A DNA stretch of 64,000 nucleotides from positions 200,388,538-200,452,537 of the forward strand of contig NC_057801.1 of NCBI RefSeq assembly GCF_018294505.1, in the 5' to 3' direction. Source of the stretch: Triticum aestivum (Eukaryota; Streptophyta; Magnoliopsida; Poales; Poaceae). Below the pieces are notes generated by a model. The model did no database searches. It was not told where the DNA came from and saw only the letters and a list, made by a program, of their open reading frames with translations. A program made the position numbers and the translations under genes. Of this stretch, positions 48,729 through 60,981 are shown piece after piece (position 1 is the first letter of the stretch; every line of letters starts with the position of its first letter).

Positions 48729-49296
48729 TTGACTGCCTGTAGGATTACCAAGCCAAACTGGTCGAAGTTGAGTTTAGAAATTCTTTAGTTATCTAAGGGA
48801 ATTGATTGTGGGATGGAACGTAAGGCTCTTTTTACTCCTTATACCTCATGCCCTCTGATCCGAGTCATCTTATGTTTCCTACGGGGTTAAGGAACTAGGC
48901 TTTCTCTTCTTTCTATTAGGATCATGTGTTACTAATCCGTAGACCTATAGGATTGATGGTTCTAAGCCTTGGTCCAGTTCCTACTACTTCCGTGTATTCA
49001 TAGCTGGTCTCAGAACCTTGATATTGTGCTTCTGAGTGGTTATGCCACCATTTTTGTAGCATGTCTCAAATCTTTTTGAGCATTTACAACCGTTATGCTG
49101 TCCGAGTCATCCCAGGTTTCTAAATAGTCTGAAGCATTTGTAAATCCCTCCTTCCCGTTCCCAATAATCCTTTGGGCCAGATTAACCACACTAATTGCTG
49201 AGTAGAGGTACTTTATTGCCTCGACATATATGTTGGAGTTATTATTATGACCCTAGGTGTCTTAAGAGTACCACCTAGTACCCTAGCCATGCTTTG

Positions 49297-52200
49297 TGTT
49301 CCCAGTGTGATGATTCTGGCCACCGTCATTCTCGAAAGCATCCCGTGATGCAATTTAGCTAGTAGATATTCTACTCCTGGGTTTTGAACCTGAGATTCAC
49401 CCTACTTATTTCATGTTGATAGTGTTTGCTAGTTCCTTTAGGATATTAGTAACCTTTGCGATAGTCCTGGAGGTCCGTGGTATTTCCTTCTTCCAAATAC
49501 CATGAACTGCTCATGGCGGAAGTTCTTTGAACCAAAAGACACAACCAAAGTGCTCTTGATGAGTTCTCTATTCTATATTGTGACTCTGCCAGCTCTACCT
49601 TTCTGCATGGGTTATCCGGAAGAAACCTGTTGAACTTGGTTCGACATGCTAATCCATGCATCCACAACTCAGAAATCATATGTTCTTTTGAGTTGTCCCA
49701 TTTTAGTTGAATTCTGACCCCCCATCTATCAATTGATAGTCAAGAGTATGCGTGCATTCATTCATCGATGCCTATTACTCTTGTGGTCCATCAAGCCATT
49801 CTATTCAGAATGACTAGGAGAAACAAACTCCAGTACCTCATCCATATCCAGGATTGGGTCAAGTAGTTGTACCTCGCAGATCAAAATGCCAACCCAGCTT
49901 TTGTTCTGTCCTACCCTGGAGTATTACCCCCTTTATGCCAGGATTTTCATGAGAATTGCACCAGCTCTTGTGAATTCTTGACGCAGTGATACTTCTCGCC
50001 ATCATTATTCATTTCTTTGTTTCTGTGTTGTTGCAACCGGAATACCGACAAGTGAATTGTGATGTGTGAAATCAATACTCCGAGCAACTCGTTGCCTGGT
50101 AGTAAATGGACAATATTCTCATCCTTAGCATGTTGGTTATTGAATCACCATCCTAGGACTGATTGTGGTACCTGGTCCATTTTTGTTGGTGCACTCATCG
50201 ATCGATGAGTTAGGATTTTGTCAAACCCTCACTCCTTTGATCATATCGTCTTGCCGCGAAAAGCAATATTGTTCTTGAGCTTAATAGCATATCGGTGGTT
50301 CGTGATTTTCCGATTATCTTCTCGGAAGTATCACCAGGTTGTCACCTGACCGCTATGTTGAGCTCGTGATCAAGTTGGTTTTCGAAACCAACATTTCTCC
50401 AAGAATTCGTGTTGGATACCCTGAGCTAGTTGGTTAAGCTAAACAACAACTTGGAGAGTTGGAAGATAAAAGCTTGTCCGACTCAGTTCATTCCAAAGGG
50501 ATATCCTTGTGTGTGTGTGTGTATTCAAGAAAGATGTTATCCTCATTGATTGATCCTCGTGATCAGTTGTTGGATCAATTATCTTGTTAAAACTTTGAAC
50601 TGAGTGTGGGCTATCGTCAAATCAAAACAGAACCAATGATATTCGTAATGTTGTCTTACTCGTGGTTGATCCCTCGAGCATACACCATTACATCTTTTGG
50701 TCTGACCGATGCTATCACCTTGTTCACATAATTATGGAATTCCATTTATATGGAAACCTGGATGAATTGTTGCTGAGCCCATCGACAACATCCTTATCTT
50801 TTCCATAATTGTGTTGAATATTAAGCTAGTGTTGGAAACTTTGTAAGCAATGCCTTCGTGTTTCGTTCATGAAGGATATGTTCGATGAAAGAAGTGACTT
50901 CCTTTGATTCACGTGCATTTGATGCAAGTTGCCTCCGTGAATTCTAGAAAGTTTATTTTTGCCTCCTCCGGAATCATCCTAAGTCAGTCAAGCATATGTG
51001 CGAAGTATTCTATGGTTTGGAGACTTGCAACCTTCATCCCATATGTATTACCTAGCACCCCAAGCCACTGATTGATTTGTTCAAGGAAAGGAGTTGATGT
51101 GCGAATACTAGTTCATGCACAAGACTTCGATATCGATAATGATGATTCCCAACCTGAACTTGGTAGTGTTTCATCATAAGACTACTACGTGGCCATGCTT
51201 GTCTGCGACAGTGTGTCTACATGTGTGTAGCAGAACCAACTCATGTTTTGGAGTTTGCTATCGTAGCTCATTCCCCGAGAATCTCGCAACACCACCTTGT
51301 CGATTTGTGTTGCAAACTTTCATTTTTCTTTCTAGACTTAATGAGTCTGAATTATCCTATTACCAACCAGATCTGAATCTCAGGCAGATATGATGGTTGG
51401 AACTTCTCCCAAGAACTATGATATAGGTTCCAGTGAAGTGGACGCACCTAGCTAGAAGCACTATTATTGTAGTATCTTGTTTAAGTCATTTGGTCACCTC
51501 TCATGAGGATCTCGCATGACTTATTCTAGAAGTTGTTCCTTATGAATTTTGTGCTCCCAAAGTCCGACCTTTACTTGATGGCCATGTCGATGCTTTTAAG
51601 AAGATCGTGGTAGCTAGATCATAAAGGAGAACATTAGAAGCGGAGTGCTAAATGTCTCTCGGTCGATCATCCGGATTTTGTTTCCTTGGCCCCGCTAAGG
51701 TGAAATATGAGAAAGTGTTGTCTTCCTTTATATCCGCCTTGTCCATCACTATTCATCATGGTAGTAAGATGTGTTGCCAGGATCTCGGCACGGATGTTGG
51801 TAGGACCTTGATGAATATGGAAATGCTCAAGTTCTTGAGAGCACGCGCAAGCAAAATCATTCCTTGTGTTGTCTTTAACAAGGTAATCCACATCATCCAT
51901 CCTAGTTTGAGTATACCATTCTTCCGAGCTCCCTCAAACGATCCATTATGATTTGCCTTATGCTGGTATAAAGAGTTTCAATGATCTCTGAATCAAAGGT
52001 AATTCTTTTTTCCACTTAAGAGAATATATCTACGAGTCACCTTCCCTAAGGTGCATCGTTATGGTAACATGGCAACTCAACTCCTCGCTACGTTGACAAC
52101 CGTTCACCACCTTTTTAGGTGTGGAATTGTTGTCTACCTAGTGAACCCTCGTCATCTGTTACACTCCATCCCTTTGGATGTATGCTTCATGTCTCAGCTC

Positions 52201-52330
52201 GAGAGATGTTTTATGCCTCATTCTGTGAGTTGATCGTCAGTTGCTCGATCTTTGAGGAGATCAGTTCCGTAGAATTTCTTTCTATCGTCATCGTGGTGGA
52301 TGAAGATCTCGAAAGCAAAGACGTCAAGAT
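49297..52330 (+). pseudogene. Gypsy-4 gag-pol traces (chromovirus-like)
   Basis: Short alignable islands occur in the right order. 49297-49341: CSQCDDSGHRHSRKH, a zinc knuckle with its last Cys changed. About 50297-50350: VRDFPIIFSE then PG, the RT entry. 50423-50493: ELVG, stop, AKQQLGELEDK (family ELVELKKQLGELEDKG). 50593-50745: SVGYRQIKTE, then YTITSFGLTDAITLFT (family GYHQIK...YTVTSFGLTNAP). Near 52185-52215: MSQLERCFM (family HVSQLKKCL), from the integrase end. Every island is broken by stops or frameshifts. Matches are to family motifs from memory, so limits are approximate. Confidence 0.65.
50508..50522. repeat. (TG)n microsatellite
   Basis: A run of TG dinucleotides inside the decayed pol of Gypsy-4. 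Confidence 0.9.
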
Positions 52331-52450
52331 CAATTTGAATCAATGAACCAACATCTTCGAGAAGGGCAGATGGATCATGAAGATTGTGATAGTTTTGTGA
52401 CCCCTTTTCCTCTTACCTCACGTCTTGAATCTCGGCACGAGATTCTTGTT

Positions 52451-52464
52451 TAGTGGGGGTGAGT
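52451..52464 (+). other. Polypurine tract of Gypsy-4
   Basis: TAGTGGGGGTGAGT lies directly before the 3' LTR. Confidence 0.7.
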
Positions 52465-55400
52465 TGTCACGTCCCTAGCCTTGCCATGCACTTGGATTAG
52501 CTTGGTTGCTGCATCATGTATAAATTTCATTTAAACCTGAAATGGGGATTGTTCAAACCCTAGCACCAGATCAAATCAAATATATTCAACCTAAAATAAT
52601 CTTCAATGAACCCAAAATGCCCTTTGGAAATGTTCATGATTTTTGATAAAGGTGAAAACCTCTGGCAAAAATGATGAGCATATTTCTTGGCCATTTATGG
52701 ATTTTTGAATTAACTCATATTGTATTTGAATTGGGGCATTTAAATTCTATAATATTTTAAATGCTCTAATAATTCTGAAAATAGTTGAGGGCTGTCGCAT
52801 AAATTTAAGAAGGTGCCCACAATTATTTTTAGGATTTTTAGAAGTGCTCTGGTATTTTTTAATAAAGCCCAAACAGTTACAGATTAGAAGAAAAAGAGAA
52901 TTAATAGAGAAGTTGAGAGAGAGAGAGAAAACACCCACCTGGGCCACTTACCTGTAGCCGGCCCAGCTGCACCGGCCCAGCCCACCGTGGCAGAGCGGCT
53001 GTCATCAACCTCTGCCAGTAGGCAGAGGCGAAGTCGCACGCGCACACGCGGAGGCCTCCACCTCCTGCTTCGCGGTGGCAGCCTCCCCGACATCCTCGCG
53101 ACGCCATGGAGACACCCAGAGCCTCCCCTCGTTCTCCCCTCTCCCTCTGGACCGCTCCCCCTCCTCTGGCTCTCTCTTCCCCTCTCTTCCCTGTGAGCCC
53201 CGAGAGCACGCCGTCGCCGTAGCAGTGGCTATAGTCCACCACCCGCCCAACCAGCACGGCGAGGAGCTCCACCACGATACCGTGGAGCTACACACTGACG
53301 CATGCGACCACGGGAGCCCTGCAACGTCATCCCCGGCCTCATCTTCAACCTCCGGCCGCCGGTGACCTCGCAGTCGATTCGCGGGCTCCAGCACTTCCCC
53401 GACCTCGTCGTCGACTCTGCTAGTCCCTACGTGAGCCACTCATCATTTTCCCCCTGGAATCCCCGTTGTTCCCCTCCCCTAGCTAGCTTCCCCACCTTGG
53501 CCGAGCGCTGCCGTCCGCCATTGCCGCCGTGCCGCCGCTGCAGTCCTCCCCGGACCAAACCAAGCATGTGCGCGAGCTCCTGGAGCTTCCCCAATGCTAT
53601 GGTGCTACTCCTCTCGCTTGCTAGCAAGCTACAGCCTCACGCATGACCGAACCCGAGCTCCGGCCGCCGCGGCCGCGCTCCTCGCCGTCGCCTCCGGCTG
53701 GCTCCACCACCCGACGCGCACTGGTCTGGGCTCTCGAACGAGCCCAGCCACGCTGCGAACGGGGCACCACAGCCCATTCCCGAGTGCCCCGCCGCGTCAG
53801 CTGCCGGCGGCGGCTAAACGCCGGTGGTTTAGCCCCGGTTGACCAGAGGATTTGACCTCCCCTGGCTCTATGACATGCGGGACCAGCCCGGCTAATTAAT
53901 CTAGGTTAGCTTAAGTTAAAACGCTAATTAACCCAGTTAGTTAGGTTAGTAACTGACACGCGGGCCCACTGGTCAGTTTGACCTGGGCTGCCCGTTGACC
54001 TGCTGACGTCAGCATGATGTCATGCTGGTGCAGTAAACTATTTTCTGGTTTTAGTCTAATTTAAATAACCAGGAAATTCCAGAAAATAGTATAAACTTCT
54101 AAAAATCATAGAAATTCAACCGTAACTCCAAATGAGATAAATTATATATGAAAAATGATCAGAAAAATCCAATCTATCCATCTGTACCATTTTCATGCAT
54201 GATAGAACAACTTATGGCTGCTGTTTAGGACAAATCATATCAAGGGCATTTAAACCTTCACATATGGAGTTTGAATTTGAATCTTGTATTCAAACCAACT
54301 TCATTTAACTTGCTGCTACTTGCATTAGCTCAAACAACAGCATATTGCCATGTCATGATCATGCATCATATTGTGCATTGCATTGATTGTGTTCTTCCTT
54401 GTTTGCCGGTGTTTGTCACCTCTCAGTAGACGACGTACCGACGAAGAGTTCAATGACACCGATGAAGAAACTATATTATCTTCAGAAGTGCCAGGCAAGC
54501 AAAAACCCCTTGCTCATTCTGATACAATCCCATTCTCTCTCTCCTGCTCTCTTTTACTGCATTAGGACAACAACGATTCAACTGTTACATGCTGCAGTAG
54601 TTGAACACCTTTCCTCTGCATGACCTGTCATTGCCACAGTAAATAGATGAAACCCACTAGCATGAGTAGGAGTTGTTTGAGCCCTGATGTGCCTACTCAT
54701 TCATGCTTGTTTGTCATGCCTGCTACCGCTTAGAGTTGAGTCAGGTCTGATTCATCGGGAATGAATTGGAAAGTGGTGAACATGTCCTACTATGTGTGGG
54801 CTTGGGACAGACTAGGCACAGTGGCCTGGTGTACCAAGTGGCACCCGGATGGTGGACTTGGGAACCCTGCACACATCGTTTGGGGCCGTGAGCGACACCT
54901 CGGCCGGATCTCCTTGCGGATGGAACCCGAATAGGCGATAAACCTGGACGAGAGACTTGTGTGATTAGTCAGGTCGTGGCCGACTCCCTCGCCAGGCTTC
55001 CGCTTGAAGGTTGCCGAGATACACGAGGTGTACATGGCGGTAAGTGGCGAGAGCGTGTGTGCAGAAGTACACCCCTGCAGGGTTAACATTATCTATTCGA
55101 ATAGCCGTGTCCGCGGAAAAGGACTTCTGGGTTGCCTGTACAGTTCATAGACAAGTGAAAGTGGATACTCTAAAATACGCAAGATAAGCGTGAGTGCTAT
55201 GAATGGCGTTCTCGTAGGGAGACGGGAGCGGATTCATAGTGGTGTATTGATATGGTGAATATGTGGACTCGTGTGCACCACCTCAAAAGAGTTACATGCA
55301 GTTGTAGTTCAGGATAGCCACCGAGTCAAAGCTGGCTTGCTGCAGTTAAACTCCACCACCCCCCCTTTGTTGATAATGATCCATATGTAGATAGTTCTGA

Positions 55401-56266
55401 TGTAAGTCTTGCTGGGTACATTTGTACTCACATTTGCCTATTTTGTGTTTTTGCAGAGAGACTTCAGTCTCGCTAGTAATTCCGCTTGGACTTCGACGTT
55501 TAGCTTGTTACCTCAGCTACGATCTTGTGCCCTCGGCAGGATCTGGTAGATAGTCAGGCTTCTCAGCCTTTTTCATTTATAGATGTCTGTACCCAGACAT
55601 GTTAAGCTTCCGCTTGTGCTTTGACTTGTATGCTCTGAATGTTGGGTCGAGAGACCCATGATTGTAATATTTCGCTCCTCGGAGCCTATTGAATAAAATA
55701 CTTGAGTTGTAGAGTCATGATGTGATGCCATGTTGTATTTGCACATATCGAGCATATTGTGTGTATGTTATTGAAATGCTTGGTATGTGTGGGATCTGAC
55801 TATCTAGTTGTTTATCCTTAGTAGCCTCTCTTACCGGGAAATGTCTCCTAGTGCTTCCACTGAGCCATGGTAGCTTGCTACTGCTCCGGAACACTTAGGC
55901 TGGCCGGCATGTGTCCTTCTTCGTTCCTATGTCTGTCCCTTCGGGGAAATGTCACGCAATGAATACCGGAGTCCTGTTAGCCCGCTACAGCCCGGTTCAC
56001 CGGAGTCCTGCTAGCCCACGTTCGATGCTGGGTCATGGATGCATGTCCCTGTAAGTTTGTGCCACTTTGGGTTTACGACTAGCCATGTCAGCCCGGGCTC
56101 CTTATCATATGGATGCTAGCGACACTATCATATACGTGTGCCAAAAGGCGCAAACGGTCCCGGGCAAAGGTAAGGCGACACCCATGGGAATATCGTGCGT
56201 GAGGCCGCAAAGTGATATGAGGTGTTACATGCTAGATCGATGTGGCATTGAGTCGGGGTCCTGACA
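52465..56266 (+). repeat. 3' LTR of Gypsy-4
   Basis: 3802 bp. It lacks two blocks present in the 5' LTR (about 46950-47208 and 48429-48464). Elsewhere it is nearly identical by eye. Confidence 0.93.
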
Positions 56267-56640
56267 GCCTTCGCCTATAAATAGGACTAGCCACCCCCAG
56301 GGCAGAGACATCTGGATCCTCATCAAGAAACCAGTAGTTAGAGCGACCGAACCCCTCTCATCAGTTCATCACACCAGCCAAGAACAGACCCTCGCGAGGC
56401 TGTTCTTCCTTGTATTGTTCCTCATTAGCCCAAGAGGCAATCCACCACACCACACACTGGAGTAGGGTATTACACCACAATGGTGGCCTGAACCAGTATA
56501 AATCTTGTGTCTCTTGTGTTGTTCTGTTTAGTAGTTTAGGTCCCAGCCATTCGGCAAGATGCGAGACGGCTGAGGGTTGAATCTCCGCGCGCACCCCAGT
56601 GTTCGAACCTCAAGGGTCTGCCGGAACCCGAAATCCGATA

Positions 56641-59600
56641 ATGACGAGTATTGCCAAACACGAGAAGCAGCCTGAACACCTTCAACATGCTGAGAGGAAC
56701 TCTGACGATCTGCATTGTGAAGATAAATTTCTTCCTTGGTAGGCTCTGGGTAAATGGCTTCGACGGACATATCAACCTCTGGCAGAAATATGAGATGGTT
56801 GCTTGCAGAGGGCTGATAGTCAACAGCAGAGTGAAGCTTGATCAGTCGCATAACCCAGGGAGCATAGAATTTCAGACCAAATATGTCTGAGCTAGATGCA
56901 GCAAATTGGCGAATGAAGAAATCCTGAGCATTGAAGTTGATGCCATCGAGAATGTAGAAGACCAACGTCTTCATTGCGCCTTCTAGCATTGCTGAGGAAG
57001 AATGTCCTTTGATGGGCCATGGAGTTTGCCTGATGATGTGATAGATGGTGCGGGGCAGATACTCTAGGTCTTCAACAAAGAATTCCTTGGGATATTCAGC
57101 ATCCTGTGGTAGTGGCTTCATCATACTCAGCATTTGGCTCATATTGGGCTCTGGCTTCTGAAAGATGCTTTCCAACACATTGCGGTGAAGCTGACAACCA
57201 GGTTCATAGAGTTCACCTGGAGTGGACAGGCCAGTAAGCTCAATGAGATCAAGAGCTTTGGCTTCATGGTGTACATTGCTTGTCATCCACTCAAGGACCC
57301 ATGTCTTCGGATCCCTGTTGTAGCCGCGAATGTGGAGAGTTGCATAGAATTGCAGCAGAAGCTCTTCATTCCAAGTCTCCTTATCTTTCACAAACTGGAG
57401 AAGGCCTGCATCTCGGAAGCAGTCAAGGGCTTCTTCTAAGTAGGGCAGGCCAGCAATGGCTTCACAATCCAGACGCATATGAGGAAATATGCACCCTTGA
57501 TTGTATAGAACACAAGAGTAATAGTTGCGCTGCTGATAACTCCAGAACCGATCAGATGATATTCTTGGCTTGGAGTATGGGTTCTTGGCTCTATCGAAGA
57601 AGGTGTTGTGTGCAATGAAGCCATTGACATTGAATGATCCTGGTGCAAATGCAGTACCTGGAAACCATAGCAGCCTTGGTTTTGGCTTCTGAACCTGAGG
57701 CCTGTGCTCCACATGATAGTCAAACTGAGGTCCGGGAGCAGGCGGAGGGACCAGAATTGGCCATCTGACAGTGACCAGCTCGCCTTGATAGAATGCTTGC
57801 TCAATGGTGTGTGGCCTAGGTGGCGGAACAGGAGCAGTGGCATTAGCAAGGGCGTCAGGTTGCACATTTTTTGCAGGTGCATCATTGGCTTCATGCACAA
57901 TGTTCATTGCAGGCGCCACATTATCTTTAGCCATGACAACGTCATTGGCTTCAGTAGTGTTGTTGGTGGCCACCTCAGGATTTTCAACCTCCACTTGAGT
58001 AGCTGGAGGGTCGGGCACAGACACGTTCTCCTCGAGAACAACTTCTTGGTTGGTAGGGGATGTAGCAACACGTTCTTCTTCTTGTCTTTCATCGGCTGAT
58101 GCAGCCGGATTGTCTTCAGCAACATTGGCTTCGGACATTGGAACCGTCACAGAGGGATTTTCTTCAGGGAACACTTGACGTGCCACTGAGCTGGATTGGT
58201 TTGAATCTTCTTCTGTGATGGTTGTCAAGGAGACTGATGGCCTTAGACCTTTGCGAAGCCGTTTGAACATGGGGACGCTTTTGGTGATGGTGTAGTCTCC
58301 ATGTAATTGTCGTTATTCACCATTGGGCTGGTGACTTGCGCTGGTGGAGGACGGGGTGTACTTGGTGAGTCTTGACTTGGAGTTGCTGGTTGGGGGCATC
58401 AGCCCATGAGGCATCCTGGGAGATTGGCGTCAAAGGACAACCAATACTGATGAGTTTGCTGTTCGTGAGAACAGGCGATGATATCGTTTGGCGCTCGATC
58501 TGAGGAAGGACTTCATCATCTACTACATTGTCTTGGGGACCAATGTCTTCAGCCGTGATGGGGTCAACGACTGGAACTTCTTCAGCTTCAGGAACCTCTG
58601 TGGAAGCAGGCTCATGAACTATCAAATGACGCTCTTGGTGTTCAGATGCAGGACGATCAAAAGGAATGGGCTCGACAATAAGGGGCTCTGTGGGAGCAAC
58701 TCGATCCTTCTTCTTGGTCTTTCTCTTCTTGGTGGGTGGTGCATCATCAGTGGTGTTCTTGAGTTTGCGCTTTCTGGATTCGGCTTCAGCTGCCCTGGTT
58801 TTCTTCTGTTCCGAAGCCACTGTGGGAACCTTAGGCTTTGAGCCTATCATGCTGGCAGGGAAGACAATATGAGGTTCTTCCCGCCTTGGTGCTTCAGTTT
58901 GGGCCACAGTAGGCTTCTTTTTCTTGGCAGCCAGCTTGGGGTCGATGCCAGGATGCCCAAGTGCCTCGCGCTTCTCAGCTTCATTGTAAGCTTGAACACA
59001 CTTGGCAGCTAGATTCTTCATGTGATCTCTTGAACCTTTGGCTTCTTCACGCTTCTTGCGAAATGCCTCCTTGAGGTCATGCAGCATCACCTTGAAGTTT
59101 TGAACATCAGCCATGCTGAGCTTGGCAACATGCTTCTTGAACTGCTCTTTCTCATAGTCAATCTTGTTCTTCAGTTCAACAATCTGCTGAGCCAGAGCCA
59201 GCTCAGGAGCAATGGCGCCTTGGAAAGAGACGCTGATGCCAATTGGGCGCTGAAGATCATCAAAGTTGAGATTGGGGTTGTCAAACCACTCATCAATGAA
59301 GTTATCCAGAATGTTTACATCGAAGAGGGGCAGATCACTGAAGATCTCCGCCTCTTGCTTGCCTTTGCCAGCGGCTCAAGAGCATCATCTCCACACTCAT
59401 CATCTGATGACAGATCAATGGCTTCATTTTCGTTCCTCAGAACAGCAGCAGGCGTCAGGGCTTGACCAGAACTTTGAACATTTTTCTTCTGTGTCTTCTC
59501 TTTCTTCTTGGAGATGCGAGAGAGATCTTCAGAAGTGTTACTTGGAGCAGGAGGGGCAGTTGCCAATGGTTTCACTCGCGAAGCTTTTGGTGCAGTAGTC

Positions 59601-60394
59601 GTTTTTGAAGCCTTAGACTTCTTTTGCTTCTACGGCTTAGGAGGAGGAGCTGGTGCATCATCAGTGTCAGCATCATGACCAGAGTGATCCACATTTGCTC
59701 CTTGTACGGCAATGTGAGTGATGAGGCCGTCGAGGTTGTAGAAGGGGTCGATCCTGTTTTCATTGGCTTCACGGGTGCCATCTTCCCGATGAGCAGATGG
59801 ACCTGGGTTGAAGTCAAGTCCGAATGCCTTCTTGTTCTTCACAGCAGAGTCTTTCGCTAACTGGAAGTTGCGCTTGAACAGATTGTCTTCGCGACACCAT
59901 AGCAAAGATGAAGGGTCAGCATTATCTGGCTATGGTCCGCGAACCATGCACGGATAGAAGCCTTGCTCAATAGCTTCAGTCTTGGACCTGGGAGGAAGAT
60001 TTTTGTATAGTATATCTCCCCAGCGTCGCTTGATGGCATTCTTTTCGGCATATTCTTCAGTTGCAAATCTGTACTTGAACCATTCCTCTGCCCAATATCT
60101 TCGAATCCATTGGATTCAATTCTTGTGTTCTCCATATGTTTCCTCTGGGTCTGTCTTGTATAGTTCGTGCAGGTCAGGTGGAAGATCCTTGGAAGTATTC
60201 CCATGGCGCTGCCTGCCACCCTTTCTAGCTGACTTCTCTGTAGCCATGAAGCTTAACCTGAAAGGCTTCAGAACTTGTAAAGGCTTCCAACGGCTGATCA
60301 GACAAGAACTGGCTTCAGGAGAATTTATGTGACTCTGTAAGAATTCTGCAAACGAATGCAGACTATGAGAACCAAGAGATTCTCCCACGGACAT
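56641..60394 (-). pseudogene. Maximus-B extra ORF, main part
   Basis: A very long extra ORF downstream of pol, where SIRE-type copia elements carry an env-position gene. The first ATG after a probable splice acceptor is at 60394 (MSVGESLGSHSL); MATEKSARKGGRQ at 60247 is an in-frame alternative. Order: basic region with KKRKTKKK-type nuclear-localisation-like clusters, a helical part (MLHDLKEAFRKKREEAK), an acidic-proline linker, PPPRPHT, WPILVPPPAPGPQFDYHV, then a globular part (FWSYQQRNYYSCVLYNQGC, WVLEWMTSNV, NAQDFFIRQF). Stops at 60116-60118 and 59630-59632; frameshifts near 59350, 58370 and 58270. The frame 58270-56641 is intact for about 540 codons. No membrane segment or catalytic motif is seen. 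Confidence 0.82.
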
Positions 60395-60398
60395 GTAC

Positions 60399-60722
60399 CT
60401 GTGATAGCATTAGAGGTGCGAGGGAAGGGGAAGAGGTCATATGCATTCTCAGAAGATTTTGAAGATAAATCAGTTTGAAGACATTGACCTCATAACGCGA
60501 AGACATTCACTTATTTGTTGAGAGTTGGTTCCAGATTTGTACGAATCCAAGAATAAGTACAAGTGAGGAATCTAACTTGTAGAGAAGCATAAGTGAACAG
60601 ACTAGGCATACTATGAGATGCAGGAAGAGATAGATTCAACTTTGGAGATCTAGAAACCACTTTTGGTAAAGAAGGATGAATCTATCAGATCGAAATGATG
60701 GTAAAAAGTGAGTTTTAGTTAC
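60399..60722 (-). other. Probable intron in the leader of the Maximus-B extra ORF
   Basis: On minus, CATGTG then GTAACTAAAAC at 60722 and GCTATCACAG at 60399 give canonical borders around a 324-bp AT-rich interval. The upstream exon is GC-rich and the downstream exon starts four bases before the ATG at 60394. Splicing is inference. Confidence 0.6.
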
Positions 60723-60973
60723 CACATGAAGAACTGCTAGACGAAGTGAAGTTGCAGGCCGAGCAGTTCGATCTTCCGTGCCCTAACTTGGCGATGGAAG
60801 ACACCTACGGCGACGGCAGAGAGGACGAGGTCCACGGCTGGTGTGAGGACAACATTGGAGAAGTCGCGGCAGCTAAGCGCTTCGTCACCAGTGTCGTCGA
60901 GAGCTAGCAGTGCCGCTAGGGTTTGTGAGAGGTGGCGAGGTGGAGGAAGGATTTTTGACTATGATGTGATGGG

Positions 60974-60981
60974 TATTTATA
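60974..60981 (-). promoter_or_regulatory. TATA box upstream of the Maximus-B extra ORF
   Basis: TATAAATA on minus, followed within 100 bp by CTCACAAACCCTAGCGGC, a typical plant 5' UTR composition, then the exon that ends at 60723. It is 0.7 kb after the end of pol and outside the LTR, so it suggests a separate transcript. Activity is not shown by sequence alone. Confidence 0.55.

Larger units (their letters stand above)
44614..56266 (+). mobile_element. Gypsy-4: gypsy element with giant LTRs (LARD-like proportions)
   Basis: LTRs TGTCACGTCCC...GTCCTGACA of 4.1 and 3.8 kb surround only 3.75 kb of internal sequence. GCCTT flanks it exactly. The primer binding site is of the tRNA-Met type. These proportions resemble the Triticeae LARD group (Sukkula/Erika-like), but the interior keeps traces of gag and pol of a chromovirus-like gypsy in the plus direction. 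It is the innermost insertion of the stack, so it should be among the youngest, although its interior is very decayed. Confidence 0.92.
37717..56640 (+). mobile_element. Gypsy-3: GC-rich Tat-like non-autonomous gypsy with antisense ORF, split by Gypsy-4
   Basis: LTRs start TGTCGGCATTCTGGG (AGTCGGCGTTC in the right copy) and end CGAAATCTGATA / CGAAATCCGATA. Order on plus: LTR (37717-38620), primer binding site, gag, a non-coding stretch where pol is missing, a long ORF on the opposite strand, polypurine tract, LTR (44075-44613 plus 56272-56640). It interrupts the extra ORF of Maximus-B. The flanks are ACGAA on the left and ATGAC on the right, so no clean duplication is visible. Antisense ORFs are known from the Tat lineage (Grande, Retand, RIRE2 types), which is the basis of the assignment. 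Confidence 0.88.
44075..56640 (+). repeat. 3' LTR of Gypsy-3, interrupted
   Basis: 44075-44613 plus 56272-56640, together about 908 bp, matching the 904-bp left LTR. Gypsy-4 lies between, with GCCTT duplicated at 44609-44613 and 56267-56271. The hairpin of the left LTR recurs at 56381-56406. Confidence 0.93.
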
